In this document: one piece after another, positions 8,941-17,861 of the stretch
Layout: each line of letters begins with the position of its first letter
How positions within the stretch are numbered: the stretch's first letter is position 1
Assembly: GCF_004297405.1 (NCBI RefSeq)
Contig: NZ_SCVC01000011.1
Coordinates: forward strand, 356,247-420,246
From: Reyranella sp.
GTDB taxonomy: Bacteria; Pseudomonadota; Alphaproteobacteria; Reyranellales; Reyranellaceae
DNA: 64,000 nucleotides
Direction: 5' to 3'
Notes under the pieces: model-generated
Seen by the model: the letters and a program-made list of their open reading frames with translations, nothing else
Told to the model about the DNA's origin: nothing
Databases searched by the model: none
Made by a program: the position numbers and the translations under genes

Positions 8941-9366
8941 TCAGGAGTAGGCGGGCGCGACCATCCCTTTCTCGACGTAGGACCGGAGGTGATGCAGCAT
9001 CATACCCCACAGGGCGTTGCACTTGTCGAAGTTGCCCTGTTGGTGTGGCCAGCCGGCATGGGAGAAAGCGATCTGCACGCGGCCGTGCGGCGTCTTGGCG
9101 AGATCGAAGGCGACCGTCGTGCCGGCCGAGTCACCCGGCCCCGAGGTGCACTTCCAAGCCACCTTATGATCATCCTGTGCCGTGATCTCCCAGACGAAGG
9201 TCGGGCCGCCCGGATATTTCAGTGTCCACTTCGAGCCGACACCGCCGCTACCGGAGACCTCGGCCATCGTCCAGCCCTTCAACCCTTCGAGGGTCGTGAG
9301 TGCGGTATGTACCTTGGCAGAATCGCCGGCGATGTTGACGGCATGACGCAGAGAATGGCCTGACAC
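8941..9366 (-). CDS. SRPBCC-domain protein (141 aa)
   Basis: A small START/Bet v1-like (SRPBCC) domain of the AHSA1 type. After VSGHSLRHAVNIAGDSAKVH the sequence runs KVHTALTTLEGLKGWTMAEV, then GSKWTLKYPGGPTFVWEITA, KVAWKCTSGPGDSAGTTVAF and RVQIAFSHAGWP, and it closes with a long C-terminal helix (ALWGMMLHHLRSYVEKG). I choose the GTG at 9366 because GGGAGG lies eight bases upstream; the open frame continues to 9897 but that part overlaps a decayed gene and is not protein-like. It is the first gene of the UbiD-2/UbiX/CopC group. Such domains bind hydrophobic ligands; a role in the same pathway is likely but unproven. Confidence 0.82.
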   Translation of the reverse strand: MSGHSLRHAVNIAGDSAKVHTALTTLEGLKGWTMAEVSGSGGVGSKWTLKYPGGPTFVWEITAQDDHKVAWKCTSGPGDSAGTTVAFDLAKTPHGRVQIAFSHAGWPHQQGNFDKCNALWGMMLHHLRSYVEKGMVAPAYS

Positions 9367-9662
9367 GGACGTAACCTCCCACCGAATAACACTCGCTGAG
9401 CAGCGGGCACGTAAACCAGGCTGCATGCGTTCTGTAGTTAAACGATAGCTGTGCGAATTGTCGGGTTCAATCGTTCGACGGGCGAATCTTGCGGGACGGG
9501 TAGAGATCTTGATTACAGAGGCGTGAAGAAGCCCGCTGCGGACAAGGGTTATGCTTCGCAAGGAGGCGCGGACACCCGCGGAGCACCTGCCTCTAGACGG
9601 CAGCAGCGGGATTATCAGGCCAGTTTTGTCAAAGCCGTCGATTCCGGACCGCACAATCCCGT

Positions 9663-9978
9663 TCAAGCATTCAGTAGGGAAGTGACGTCCGCCGTTGAAA
9701 CCACATCTGCGAATGTCAGCACATGGCGTCGCGGGCGGTCGACTCGCAGCAGATGCTGGTCGCGCAACCGGTGATGATGACGGTGTCGATGCCGCGCGTT
9801 TGCAGACGCTGGTGAAGGCCCGACGAACCAGTTGGACCAGCTTTTCTTGCCCTCCTCGCTGATCGAGTTCTGAACGAAGACGTTGGCCAGCCTGCATTAT
9901 CTGTCACGAGATGAGCCGTCCGCTTCGGATCAATACTCTCGAAAAGCCGAAGATGCCCCCGCCTTCCGAGCGCAATGA
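9663..9978 (-). pseudogene. Decayed isochorismatase-family hydrolase
   Basis: Pieces of a cysteine-hydrolase (isochorismatase-like) gene appear in order on the minus strand but in different frames. ESIDPKRTAHLVTD is the N-terminal catalytic-Asp strand, near 9920. VFVQNSISEEGKKSWSNWF is near 9860 and GIDTVIITGCATSICCESTA near 9750, the latter containing the family nucleophile Cys. FADVVSTADVTSLLNA is the C-terminal end, at 9663-9712. The frame changes at least three times and most of the protein between the blocks is missing, so it cannot make an enzyme. These hydrolases often accompany aromatic or N-heterocycle catabolism. The 300 bases to its left, up to the SRPBCC gene, hold no gene I can support, only the presumed promoter of that operon. 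Confidence 0.8.
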
Positions 9979-10155
9979 CTACGATATCGTCGTCAAGCTT
10001 CGCTTTGTGCACACGACTCTCCGGATGGCCGCGCAAAAGTGACGATGGTTGGAGGAGGGCAACATCTCCCGGTCACGCACCCCTCTTTTCATCGACATCA
10101 GCGTCGGCCTGCGCTACCTGCGATTCGCAGTGGATCAATCGGGGGGAGCAGGGTC

Positions 10156-11172
10156 ATGGCCATACGGCGCATCGCGGTGGAAGAAGCCTTCGTGACACCC
10201 GAGATCATGGCGCAATGGCAGGTCGTGCTCGCAAGCCGCGATGTCGAACCGGGCTTTGCCAAGATGGGCGAAACCATCCTGGCGCAGACGCCCGCCAATA
10301 AACCGTTGGACGATCGCCTGCTCGATATCGGTGCCGGCCGCATCGCTCACATGGATTCGCTCGGCATCGACATGCATATCCTCTCGATCACATCGCCGGG
10401 CGTGCAGGTGTTCGAGAGTGCTCTGGCGACACGGCTGGCGGCGGAATCGAACGACGCGCTCGCGGCTGCGGTGAAAGCCCATCCGACTCGCTTCGCCGGC
10501 CTGGCGGCGATCGCACCGCAGGATCCGGCGGCAGCGGCGCGTGAGATCGAGCGCGCCGCCCGCAAGCTCGGCCTCTGTGGCCTGATCATCAACTCCCATA
10601 CGATGGGCGAATATCTCGACGCGCCCAAGTACCAGCCCATCTTCGAGGCGGCCGAGGCCCTCGACATGCCGATCTACCTCCATCCGCGCGAACCCGCGCC
10701 GTCGATGGTGGCACCGTATCTCGATTACGCCCTCTATTTCGCCGGCTGGGGCTTTGCCGCCGAGACCGGGCTGCATGCCATGCGCCTGATCATGTCGGGC
10801 ACGTTCGATCGCTTTCCCAAGCTGAAGATCGTGCTCGGCCACATGGGCGAAGGCATACCGTTCTGGCTGCAGCGCATCGACAACCGCTATCTGCTCGAAG
10901 TGAAGATCGGTGCGACAGACAAGCTGCCCAAGCTGCCGAGCCAGTATTTCCTCGACAATTTCGTCATCACGACCTCCGGCGTGACGTCGATGCCGGCGCT
11001 GCGGCTCAGCCTGGACGTGCTCGGGGCCGAGCGCATCCTGTTCGCGGCCGATTTTCCTTATGAAGACGACGCCGAAGCCGTGCGCTTCATGGACAGCGCG
11101 ACCGTGACCGAGGACGAACGCAAGCAGATTTATGAGACGAACGCCCTGCGCGTGTTCAAACTGAAAATGTAG
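10156..11172 (+). CDS. Amidohydrolase-2 family metal-dependent decarboxylase/hydrolase
   Basis: A 338-residue TIM-barrel enzyme of the ACMSD/gamma-resorcylate decarboxylase branch. Candidate metal ligands are Glu9 in AVEEAFVTPE (replacing the HxH of ordinary amidohydrolases), His176 in IYLHPREP, His229 in KIVLGHMGEGIPFWLQR and Asp299 in ILFAADFPYED. That Glu-x-Ala start is shared with non-oxidative aromatic-acid decarboxylases such as 5-carboxyvanillate decarboxylase. ATG 10156 follows a purine-rich GGGGGGAGCAGGG stretch. It points away from the UbiD operon with only a pseudogene between, so a second, cofactor-free decarboxylase serving the same kind of substrates is a fair inference. Hydrolysis of a related compound is the alternative. 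Confidence 0.85.
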   Translation: MAIRRIAVEEAFVTPEIMAQWQVVLASRDVEPGFAKMGETILAQTPANKPLDDRLLDIGAGRIAHMDSLGIDMHILSITSPGVQVFESALATRLAAESNDALAAAVKAHPTRFAGLAAIAPQDPAAAAREIERAARKLGLCGLIINSHTMGEYLDAPKYQPIFEAAEALDMPIYLHPREPAPSMVAPYLDYALYFAGWGFAAETGLHAMRLIMSGTFDRFPKLKIVLGHMGEGIPFWLQRIDNRYLLEVKIGATDKLPKLPSQYFLDNFVITTSGVTSMPALRLSLDVLGAERILFAADFPYEDDAEAVRFMDSATVTEDERKQIYETNALRVFKLKM

Positions 11173-11227
11173 CTCAATGCGGGTCGCAGGCCGTGAATGA
11201 GCAGTGTGGCAGTCGTTCCAGGAAAGC

Positions 11228-12640
11228 CTATTCGGCAGCGCGCGGTTCTCGCAGCTGCAGTCGGTCCAGGCCGATTTGGCGTGCGATCTTTCGGAAGCGT
11301 GGCGCGCCATGTAGCGGGCGGAAGGACGGAGCCTCCATCAGGAAGGACATGTTGGTGGAACGCTCGGCGAGGCCGCGCTCCAGTGCGTCCAATGCACTGT
11401 CGGGCTCGCCGGCGGCCATCCACTGCTGTGCAGCTTCCGGCCACAGGTTCACACGCTCCACGATGGGAAGCCACTCCATCATGGCCGCCTTCCATCCGCT
11501 CCTGTGTTCGAGTTCGCGCAATTTGCTCCCGGTCGCGAGTTCGCCGCAGATCTGCAACCACATGCAGCGGTCCGCCATCGCCTCATCGTGACGGCCGACC
11601 TGATCGAGGAGCAGCATCCGCCGGAAGTATGCCCGCTTCTCCGGCGGTGGCAGGGCGATTGCCCCAGCAAATGCCGCCAGCGCAGGTTCGATCCGGCCAG
11701 CATACCAGCAGGCCTGGCCGACGAATTCCAGGGTCTCGCGTCGGGCCGGCTCCAGCGTCCGGGCCCGGTTCAATACGTTGATCGCAGAGGCGTGCTGGCC
11801 GGTTGCCGACAGGAAACGTCCGCAGGCCATGAGCGTATCGACATCGTCAGGAGCAAGCGCCATCGCGTGATCGAGATCTGCCTCCGCGCCCTGCCAATCC
11901 CATTCGTAGTTCATCTTGAGCTTGCCCAGCGTCGTCCACGCCTCGGCGAGCGTTTCGTCGAGCGCGATCGCCCGTTGAGCCGATTGGTACGCCAGGCGCG
12001 TTGCCTCCGCGAGCGGTAGCGGCCGCAGGATCGAGCTCGAAGCCATCTGCAGGTAAGTGGACGCGAGCCCGGCATGGGCCGTGGCATAGTCGGGATCGAG
12101 TGCCAGCGCCTGCTCGAACAGGTCGAGCGCCTTCAGTGTCGGTTTGCGCTCGGCGATCTTGAGCAGCGCTCTGGCCTGAACTTGCAGGAAGTAGGCCTCT
12201 GCGATGCGCGGCCTGTGGCCGGGCAGGGGCAGTTGATCCGGCATCGGCAGAAGCGAGCCAGTCCATTTCGCCACGCTTATGGTGATCGTGTTGCGCGGAG
12301 CGACCTCGGCAGGCTCGACATTGTCGTGCAGGGAACGGACTGGAGGCAACAGGCGATAGCCGGCGCCGGCAACGGTCTCGATAATGCCGTCGGACGAGGG
12401 AGCGTCGCCGAGCAGGCGACGCAAGGTCGAGACGTGAACGGTAAGAGTGCGATCCTCGACGGCAGCGCCAGGCCACAACCGCTCGTGAAACGTCCCGCGC
12501 TCGACCAGCCGGCCGCCAGCCTCGGCGAGTAGCTGCAGGATCTGCAATGCCTTGCCGCCGATCGGTACGCGCTCACCGTCTCGCGTCAGACGTCTCTCGA
12601 CAGTGTCGAGGACAAACGGGCCGAACTCATAGACCGACAT
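11228..12640 (-). CDS. Winged-helix (OmpR-type) regulator with TPR region
   Basis: About 470 residues. Residues 1-100 form a transcriptional-regulator winged helix of the OmpR/PhoB C-terminal type: VYEFGPFVLDTVERRLTRDG, KALQILQLLAEAGGRLVER, and TLTVHVSTLRRLLGD followed by IETVAGAGYRLLPPV. There is no receiver domain. The rest (about 150-450) is helical TPR-like repeats, for example ALDLFEQALALDPDYATAHA and AWTTLGKLKMNYEWDWQGAE. This architecture is known for one-protein regulators of the CadC/HilA type, here without a membrane segment. ATG 12640 was chosen since the winged helix begins immediately; an upstream GTG would add five residues. It is divergent from the DUF4142 gene. Signal and targets are unknown. 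Confidence 0.85.
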   Translation of the reverse strand: MSVYEFGPFVLDTVERRLTRDGERVPIGGKALQILQLLAEAGGRLVERGTFHERLWPGAAVEDRTLTVHVSTLRRLLGDAPSSDGIIETVAGAGYRLLPPVRSLHDNVEPAEVAPRNTITISVAKWTGSLLPMPDQLPLPGHRPRIAEAYFLQVQARALLKIAERKPTLKALDLFEQALALDPDYATAHAGLASTYLQMASSSILRPLPLAEATRLAYQSAQRAIALDETLAEAWTTLGKLKMNYEWDWQGAEADLDHAMALAPDDVDTLMACGRFLSATGQHASAINVLNRARTLEPARRETLEFVGQACWYAGRIEPALAAFAGAIALPPPEKRAYFRRMLLLDQVGRHDEAMADRCMWLQICGELATGSKLRELEHRSGWKAAMMEWLPIVERVNLWPEAAQQWMAAGEPDSALDALERGLAERSTNMSFLMEAPSFRPLHGAPRFRKIARQIGLDRLQLREPRAAE

Positions 12641-12836
12641 CGTCGGGATACTCACTAAATCGAAACTTGATCTGATCTTGACCTGTCTCGACACGCGCCC
12701 TCCGGCGCGCGGCCGTAGTTGGTACGGGACAACTTCGCAACAATGGCAATCAGCGGTCAAGTTTGTACTCGGCGCCTTCGACGAACAAAAGAGCGCAGCG
12801 ATATTGAACGATGGAACGCTCGTTCCTTAGCGACTC

Positions 12837-12938
12837 GTGAAATTTGTCGACAGCCTTCTCGTGGCGGCGGCGCCCATGGCGTCGCCGGTCTTTGCTCAAG
12901 GCAGTCGCATTGTACTCAAGAGGGAGACATCATCATGA
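12837..12938 (+). CDS. Possible 33-aa leader ORF ending ATGA on the DUF4142 start
   Basis: A GTG-initiated frame reads MKFVDSLLVAAAPMASPVFA then QGSRIVLKRETSS. The hydrophobic stretch ending in SPVFAQ looks like a Sec signal peptide, and the stop codon overlaps the start of the next gene in an ATGA. No good ribosome site precedes the GTG. It could be the leftover signal peptide of a lost exported protein, or a short translated leader coupling to the next gene. The other bases between 12641 and 12836 are presumed promoter; a GGAACG-CT-CGTTCC palindrome lies near 12812-12825. Confidence 0.3.
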   Translation: MKFVDSLLVAAAPMASPVFAQGSRIVLKRETSS

Positions 12939-13453
12939 AAGCGCTCGCGCGCAGATTCTTTCTGTTCGCTCTGGCCGCCGCACCGACGACGTTCGCCGCT
13001 CGGACGTGGGCCCAAGACGCTCTGCCAGACGCGCGCTTTGTTGGCTTTGCGCAAGCCGTCAACGATTTCGAACTCGCTTCGGGGAACCTGGCGTTGGCAC
13101 GGTCGGCGAACGAGAACATTCGCGGCTATGCCTCGAGGGCGATCGCCGAAGCCAACAACGACGCCCAGTCACTCAGCAGGTCACGCTCGGAAGCGGGCGT
13201 GTCGTATGCCCCGGATGGCAGCATGGGGCAGAAGACGGCCAGTCTCATGGCGCAGCTCAACGCCCTGCAGGGGGCGGTGTTCGACACCGCTTTCGCCAAC
13301 GCGCAGCTCAGCGTCATGACGGATGCGGAAGCCCAGTACGGCGCCTACTCGCAGAGTGGCAAGAGTGGCCCGCTGCGGCGCTACGCACAGCTCATTCTCC
13401 CCAAGGCTCAAATGCAGCTCGAGTATGCCCGGCGCATCGCCGGTGGTCGCTGA
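12935..13453 (+). CDS. DUF4142-domain exported protein
   Basis: A 172-residue protein with a Sec signal (MKALARRFFLFALAAAPTTF, cleavage after RTWA) followed by a mostly helical DUF4142 region. Visible blocks are RFVGFAQAVNDFELASGNLA, NIRGYASRAIAEANNDAQSL and VFDTAFANAQLSVMTDAEAQ, with SGPLRRYAQLILPKAQMQLE near the end. DUF4142 proteins are ferritin-like four-helix bundles in the periplasm or outer membrane whose function is not firmly known; several are stress-induced. AGAGGGAG precedes the ATG. It converges on the AsmA gene, and a hairpin between them may end both transcripts. Confidence 0.85.
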   Translation: MKALARRFFLFALAAAPTTFAARTWAQDALPDARFVGFAQAVNDFELASGNLALARSANENIRGYASRAIAEANNDAQSLSRSRSEAGVSYAPDGSMGQKTASLMAQLNALQGAVFDTAFANAQLSVMTDAEAQYGAYSQSGKSGPLRRYAQLILPKAQMQLEYARRIAGGR

Positions 13454-13469
13454 TCACCAATCCAGCGAA

Positions 13470-13498
13470 GGCCGCTCCCGCGAGACGCCTCAGCGGCC
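13470..13498. terminator. Hairpin between convergent DUF4142 and AsmA genes
   Basis: GGCCGCT at 13470-13476 pairs with AGCGGCC at 13492-13498 around a 15-base loop. The right arm includes the AsmA stop codon. There is no T-tract, so termination strength is uncertain. Confidence 0.4.
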
Positions 13499-16400
13499 GA
13501 AGATATTCGGGATGCGTGGAGTGGGAACCGAGATGCTGGGCATCGGCACATGCGGCAACTTCTGGAGAATGCCGGTCACCCCCGGCGGATCGTTGGCGGA
13601 ACCGCGCGTCGCATGGAATGAGGGCGAGCCGAGAGGGCCCCGGGCCGTGACGATCAGGTAAGGCGTCGCGGGCTCCTCGGCGAGCATGAAGTTGATCGTG
13701 GTGTCGGTCGTGGCATTGGCCAGATTGGTGTGCGTGACGACGCGGGCCGTGGCGCGGTTCCCTTGCAGGACCAAGTTCTTGTCGTTCAGGACGCCATTCG
13801 CGATCTCGATGTCGCCCGAGAGCGGATTGTCATGGTTGACGAAGCGGTTCAGCACCAGCGAGATCGCATTCAGGAGGTTGCCGACGCCGACGCCGCCCTT
13901 GTCGCCAAGAACACTCATGATGTTGCCCAGCGTCGCGTCGATGACGCCGCCTGCCATTCCTGTCGCGGCCGAGCCCAGGAGTTGGAGGAACTTGTCGGCG
14001 CGCGTCTGGACGTGACCACTCAAGCGGGCGTGTCCGGCCATCGAGGCCCTGATCTCGGCAACGGTTGTCCCGGCGCCACGCAGTTCCAGTCCAGTTGCGG
14101 TCAGGCTGCCGTCGATGGCGATTCTGATGAGGCTGCCGATTTCGTTGCTGCCCGAACTGCGACGCAGCATGTCGCCGATATTGAGGCCGTTTGCCTCGCC
14201 CTTGAAGTCGAAGGATAGCGAAGGCCGGCTGCCGTCGATCACGCCTGCAAGGTTTATGATCCCGCCATAAAGGCCACTCTTCAAATGGGAGACGCTGAGC
14301 ACGCCGTCCTTCAAAGTTGCGGCGATCTCGGTATTGCCAACTGGCATCGGCGTGCCACCGAGGCTTGCCACCGAGACCTTCAGTGTGCCGTCGATGCTGC
14401 GCAATGGCGTTCCGATTGGCTGCGATTCAAAGGTGGACATGCCGCGCGGCGGCCGCTGCGCGGGCCTGTTCCCACCGAGCTTGCCGAAATCGAGCGCGTT
14501 TGTTCTGAGATCGGCGGCAATGACCGGCTTGCTGCCCGAGAGGTCGGCATCGATCGAGGCTTCGATCGGCTGGTCATTGACGACGATGCTGCCTTTGTAG
14601 GATGCCGATTTGATCGTGCCCTGCGCCGCCCCCGGCAAGGCGAGCGCGCCGTTTGCCAGTACGCTCCATCCCATGGCGTTCAGCGTGCAATCGCGCAGGG
14701 TGAGGCGTTCCCAGCTGCCAGCGATGCCGCCGCGCATGCTGAGTGCGCCCATGCCGGCCGGCACGGTGCCCGCGAGCTTCAGCACGCGATCCATGTCGGG
14801 TGCCTGGATGTCGAAGGCGAAGTCGGCTTGCGGCCGAGGCGTCCAATAGCTGGCGATCGCGCCACGCAGGGCGATCCGCGCGCCTGCCAAGTTCGCCACC
14901 TTGAACTCGTTGAGCACCATCGTGCCGGCGCGGCGCTCGAGATCGATATCGATACCCGCCACCGTGTCGCTGCGGTAATTGATCCTGGCCACCTTGAGCT
15001 TGAACCCGATCGACGGGCCCAGGAGGGCCAGGATCGGCGTCACCGACGCGACGGGCGAGGCCGAGGGTGCCGCATTCTGGTCGGCCGGCGGCAGGTAGGA
15101 GTCGAGATCGAGCGCGTCGAGATCGATATGCGTTACTACCGACAGCGGCACGGTGAAATTCACCACGATGCCACCCGCAGCCTTGAGGTCGTCGAGCATG
15201 AAGACGGCATCGCTCACCTGGACGTTGCCGCCACGTGAGCCCATGCGACCGGTGACGCTGAGCCGTGTGAGCTTGTTTTCTGGCACCGACGAGACATCGA
15301 CCGCGAGCCACGCCAGGGTCTCGCGCAGCTTCGGTCCGCTCAGGCTAAAGTCTCCGGACGCGATGGGCCGCACCGGATCGCCCGAGAGGATCGACTGTAC
15401 CTGCACTGTGAGGTCGCCTGGCAGGGTGGCGGCAAACTTCGGCACGGCAACGGCGCCGCCCCGTGCTTCGAGCTCCAGGGCCAGGTTGCGGACGGGTTTC
15501 TTGTTGTAGATCACCTCATCGACGTCGAGGGCGAGCTTGGCACTGAAAGCGGCCAGCCAGCCAGGACCAGCTGGTTGCGCGCGCGGGGCAGGCGAGGCTG
15601 CAGGCGCAGTAGGTGGTGGCGGCACCGCCAACTGGTCCGGAAGTGCGATCGCTGCCAGCCACCGGTCGAGATCGAGTCGGGAGGCCGTGAACCTGGCCTC
15701 GACGACGACGGTGGTCGTCAAGGTGAGCGCAAACGAGCCCAAACCGCTGTCTTCTCCCAGGACGAGCTTGAAGTCCTTGGCCGCGACCGATGTCGGGGAG
15801 AGATCGACGGGACCGTCGAACTTGAACTTGCCGGCCAGCAAAGGCGGCAGGTGAGGCTGTGGTTGACCGGCGATCCTGATCAGCGTCTCGGCAAAAGCCA
15901 CCAGGTTGTCCGCCGAGGCCGATGCTCTGCCCGATAGCCGCGCCGCGGGGCTCAGCTCATCCAAGGAACCCTTGAACGACGCCTTGCCGCCGCCCGCTTC
16001 CAGTGCAACGTCGACGGCGTAACCGGCCGCACTCTTGGCACTCACCGCCAGATCGATCTTGAGGGGCGCGTCGTTGACGACGGCGCTCCCGGCCAGCGCG
16101 TAGGGCCCGTCGATCGAGCCGGCAGAGACGTTGAAATTGGCCTTTTCGGCCATCACGGACAGGCCGGCCTTCGAATCGCTGAAGGTCAGCGTGCCGTTCT
16201 CGACGGTGAGCCGGCCAGGCGGCGACGGCTTGGGTGAGCTTGGCTGCGCCACCGTTGGCATGGATGCAGCGACGGAGGGGGCGACCTCCCAATTGGGCTT
16301 GCCTGCGGTATTGACCTCCAGAACGATTTTCGGCTCGACCAGTGTTACCTCGGCGATCTCGACGTCGCCCACCAGCAGGGGCAGCAGCGAGGGTCTCACG

Positions 16401-16675
16401 GTGACCGACCTTGCCTCCATCATGTTGGGCGCCTTCGAGCCCGGCAGATTGGAGAATCTCACGCCATCGAGCTCGACCCTCGGTGTCGGCAGCAGCGAGA
16501 AGCGGATCGGACCTTCGAGGGTAATGTCGCGGCCCGTCATGCGTTTCACCTGCGCCACGATCTCGGGCTTGTAGGCATTGGCGTCGATGAACGCAGGCAG
16601 AGCCAGCAGGGCGGCGACCAACAGGCCGACGATGCTGGCGCCGATCAGAAGCCTCTTACGATTGTCGTGTACCAT
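13490..16675 (-). CDS. AsmA-family envelope protein
   Basis: About 1061 residues, starting with a short cytosolic segment and one membrane anchor (MVHDNRKRLLIGASIVGLLV, continuing AALLALPAF). The canonical AsmA N-terminal motif follows, with RMTGRDITLEGPIRFSLLPT and RVELDGVRFSNLPG. The rest is long beta-rich periplasmic sequence, with a C-terminal AsmA_2-like half containing GTLKVSVASLGGTPMPVGNT and SGDIEIANGVLNDKNLVLQG. AsmA-type proteins are bridge-like lipid-transfer or envelope-assembly proteins that span the periplasm. Length is typical of large AsmA/YhjG members. ATG 16675 is used; the frame is open to 16744 but that part is uncharacteristic. The downstream stop overlaps a hairpin shared with DUF4142. 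Confidence 0.9.
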   Translation of the reverse strand: MVHDNRKRLLIGASIVGLLVAALLALPAFIDANAYKPEIVAQVKRMTGRDITLEGPIRFSLLPTPRVELDGVRFSNLPGSKAPNMMEARSVTVRPSLLPLLVGDVEIAEVTLVEPKIVLEVNTAGKPNWEVAPSVAASMPTVAQPSSPKPSPPGRLTVENGTLTFSDSKAGLSVMAEKANFNVSAGSIDGPYALAGSAVVNDAPLKIDLAVSAKSAAGYAVDVALEAGGGKASFKGSLDELSPAARLSGRASASADNLVAFAETLIRIAGQPQPHLPPLLAGKFKFDGPVDLSPTSVAAKDFKLVLGEDSGLGSFALTLTTTVVVEARFTASRLDLDRWLAAIALPDQLAVPPPPTAPAASPAPRAQPAGPGWLAAFSAKLALDVDEVIYNKKPVRNLALELEARGGAVAVPKFAATLPGDLTVQVQSILSGDPVRPIASGDFSLSGPKLRETLAWLAVDVSSVPENKLTRLSVTGRMGSRGGNVQVSDAVFMLDDLKAAGGIVVNFTVPLSVVTHIDLDALDLDSYLPPADQNAAPSASPVASVTPILALLGPSIGFKLKVARINYRSDTVAGIDIDLERRAGTMVLNEFKVANLAGARIALRGAIASYWTPRPQADFAFDIQAPDMDRVLKLAGTVPAGMGALSMRGGIAGSWERLTLRDCTLNAMGWSVLANGALALPGAAQGTIKSASYKGSIVVNDQPIEASIDADLSGSKPVIAADLRTNALDFGKLGGNRPAQRPPRGMSTFESQPIGTPLRSIDGTLKVSVASLGGTPMPVGNTEIAATLKDGVLSVSHLKSGLYGGIINLAGVIDGSRPSLSFDFKGEANGLNIGDMLRRSSGSNEIGSLIRIAIDGSLTATGLELRGAGTTVAEIRASMAGHARLSGHVQTRADKFLQLLGSAATGMAGGVIDATLGNIMSVLGDKGGVGVGNLLNAISLVLNRFVNHDNPLSGDIEIANGVLNDKNLVLQGNRATARVVTHTNLANATTDTTINFMLAEEPATPYLIVTARGPLGSPSFHATRGSANDPPGVTGILQKLPHVPMPSISVPTPRIPNIFGR

Positions 16676-16744
16676 GGAACGTCCTGTTGCCCGGCACCGG
16701 GATGCTGACGCATCTGTGGTGGCAGGACACAGAGTTGAGCGCAT

Positions 16745-17758
16745 CTAGTCGGGCTTGAACAGCTCCCGGGTGGCTCGGGTTTTCCCGCTCTCGATATCTC
16801 GCACGTTCACCATCGGATAGCCGACTGGGGCGTCGGCGCTGGCGAGCCAGGCGTCGACGATCATGTCGCGTACCGCCGTAGCGCCGGCCGCAAGTCTCTC
16901 GTCGGCAAAGGCAATGCCGCGTCGGTCGCCACGTTCGAGGCCGCCCTCCTTTTCAAGGGCGTAGAGCGGTTCGACCTGGGCAAGGGTGGCGAGCAACAAT
17001 GCCTTCGTGCGTTGTTCGATCGAGCAGCCGCACGAGCGATAAGGACCGACTTTCGCGGCTATCGCCGACCGCACGAGGTTGTCCCGCACGAATTCGCTCT
17101 CGAATTGGGCATCGATATCCCTGTTCGTATAACCGTTGGGATTGGGATAAGCACCCCAGCCTTCGTAGTGTACGGAAACATGCAGGGGTTGCGAGGCATC
17201 GCCCACGTAGTGGCTCCACACGCCGATGTCCCGAAGGATAAGTTTCTCCCGCAGCCGACGATCGGCTTCGAACCAGGCGCGCTCCTCGGCCGACAACGCC
17301 GTCTCTGCGCCTTTCTTTGTGGCACGCCAGTAGGCGAAGTCTTTGCGTAGCTGCTGCCAGCCGTCGACGATCGCATAGGGTAGGTAGCCTGCCTTGTATT
17401 GGGTAAAGCCCTTGGCCCGCAGCAGTGTGTCGTACTGTTCGCGTGTGTCCGGCAGATCGGCCAAGGGTAGGACGCCGACAACCGAGCCGTCATCCGCTAG
17501 GGAGACCCAATGTCCCGGATCGCGTTCGGCGTCGTGCGTCCGGCCGGCGCCTTTCGAGCGGTCGAGCTCACGGCCCATGACGGCGATATCGGCGATGGCA
17601 GCTTGTGTCCGCACGAAGGCGGGAATGGACTCCGGCAGTTTCTCGATCGCAATGCCACTGATCCATTCATGACCGGTGGCACCCCATGCCCAGCAGGGCG
17701 CAGGCGCGGCCACCAGGCCGACCCACAGCGCGGCAAGCCATCCAACCGTGCGATCCAT
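16745..17758 (-). CDS. S1/P1-type zinc nuclease, exported
   Basis: About 337 residues. The signal peptide ends ...APCWA and the mature protein begins WGATGHEWISGIA; a mature N-terminal Trp is the zinc-binding mark of S1/P1 nucleases. Other zinc-site blocks are HDAERDPGHWVSLADDG and IGVWSHYVGDASQPLHVSVH, with Asp and His ligands for a three-zinc site. The family cleaves single-stranded DNA and RNA and can act as a 3'-nucleotidase, giving phosphate and nucleosides outside the cell. GGGGAG lies four bases before ATG 17758. It follows the small membrane protein and precedes AsmA on the same strand, probably as separate units. Confidence 0.88.
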   Translation of the reverse strand: MDRTVGWLAALWVGLVAAPAPCWAWGATGHEWISGIAIEKLPESIPAFVRTQAAIADIAVMGRELDRSKGAGRTHDAERDPGHWVSLADDGSVVGVLPLADLPDTREQYDTLLRAKGFTQYKAGYLPYAIVDGWQQLRKDFAYWRATKKGAETALSAEERAWFEADRRLREKLILRDIGVWSHYVGDASQPLHVSVHYEGWGAYPNPNGYTNRDIDAQFESEFVRDNLVRSAIAAKVGPYRSCGCSIEQRTKALLLATLAQVEPLYALEKEGGLERGDRRGIAFADERLAAGATAVRDMIVDAWLASADAPVGYPMVNVRDIESGKTRATRELFKPD

Positions 17759-17861
17759 CCCGTCTCCCCCTGCTGCGCTCAGCAACCCATCGCCGCATAT
17801 AACCCGAAGAACATCGCACGATCCCGGGGCGGGCCCGCCATCATCGACTGCAATCCGCCCG

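Noticed and set aside
9367..9897. N-terminal extension of the SRPBCC protein
   Set aside because: GTG 9366 has a strong GGGAGG site, and the extension overlaps the isochorismatase remnant in a different frame.
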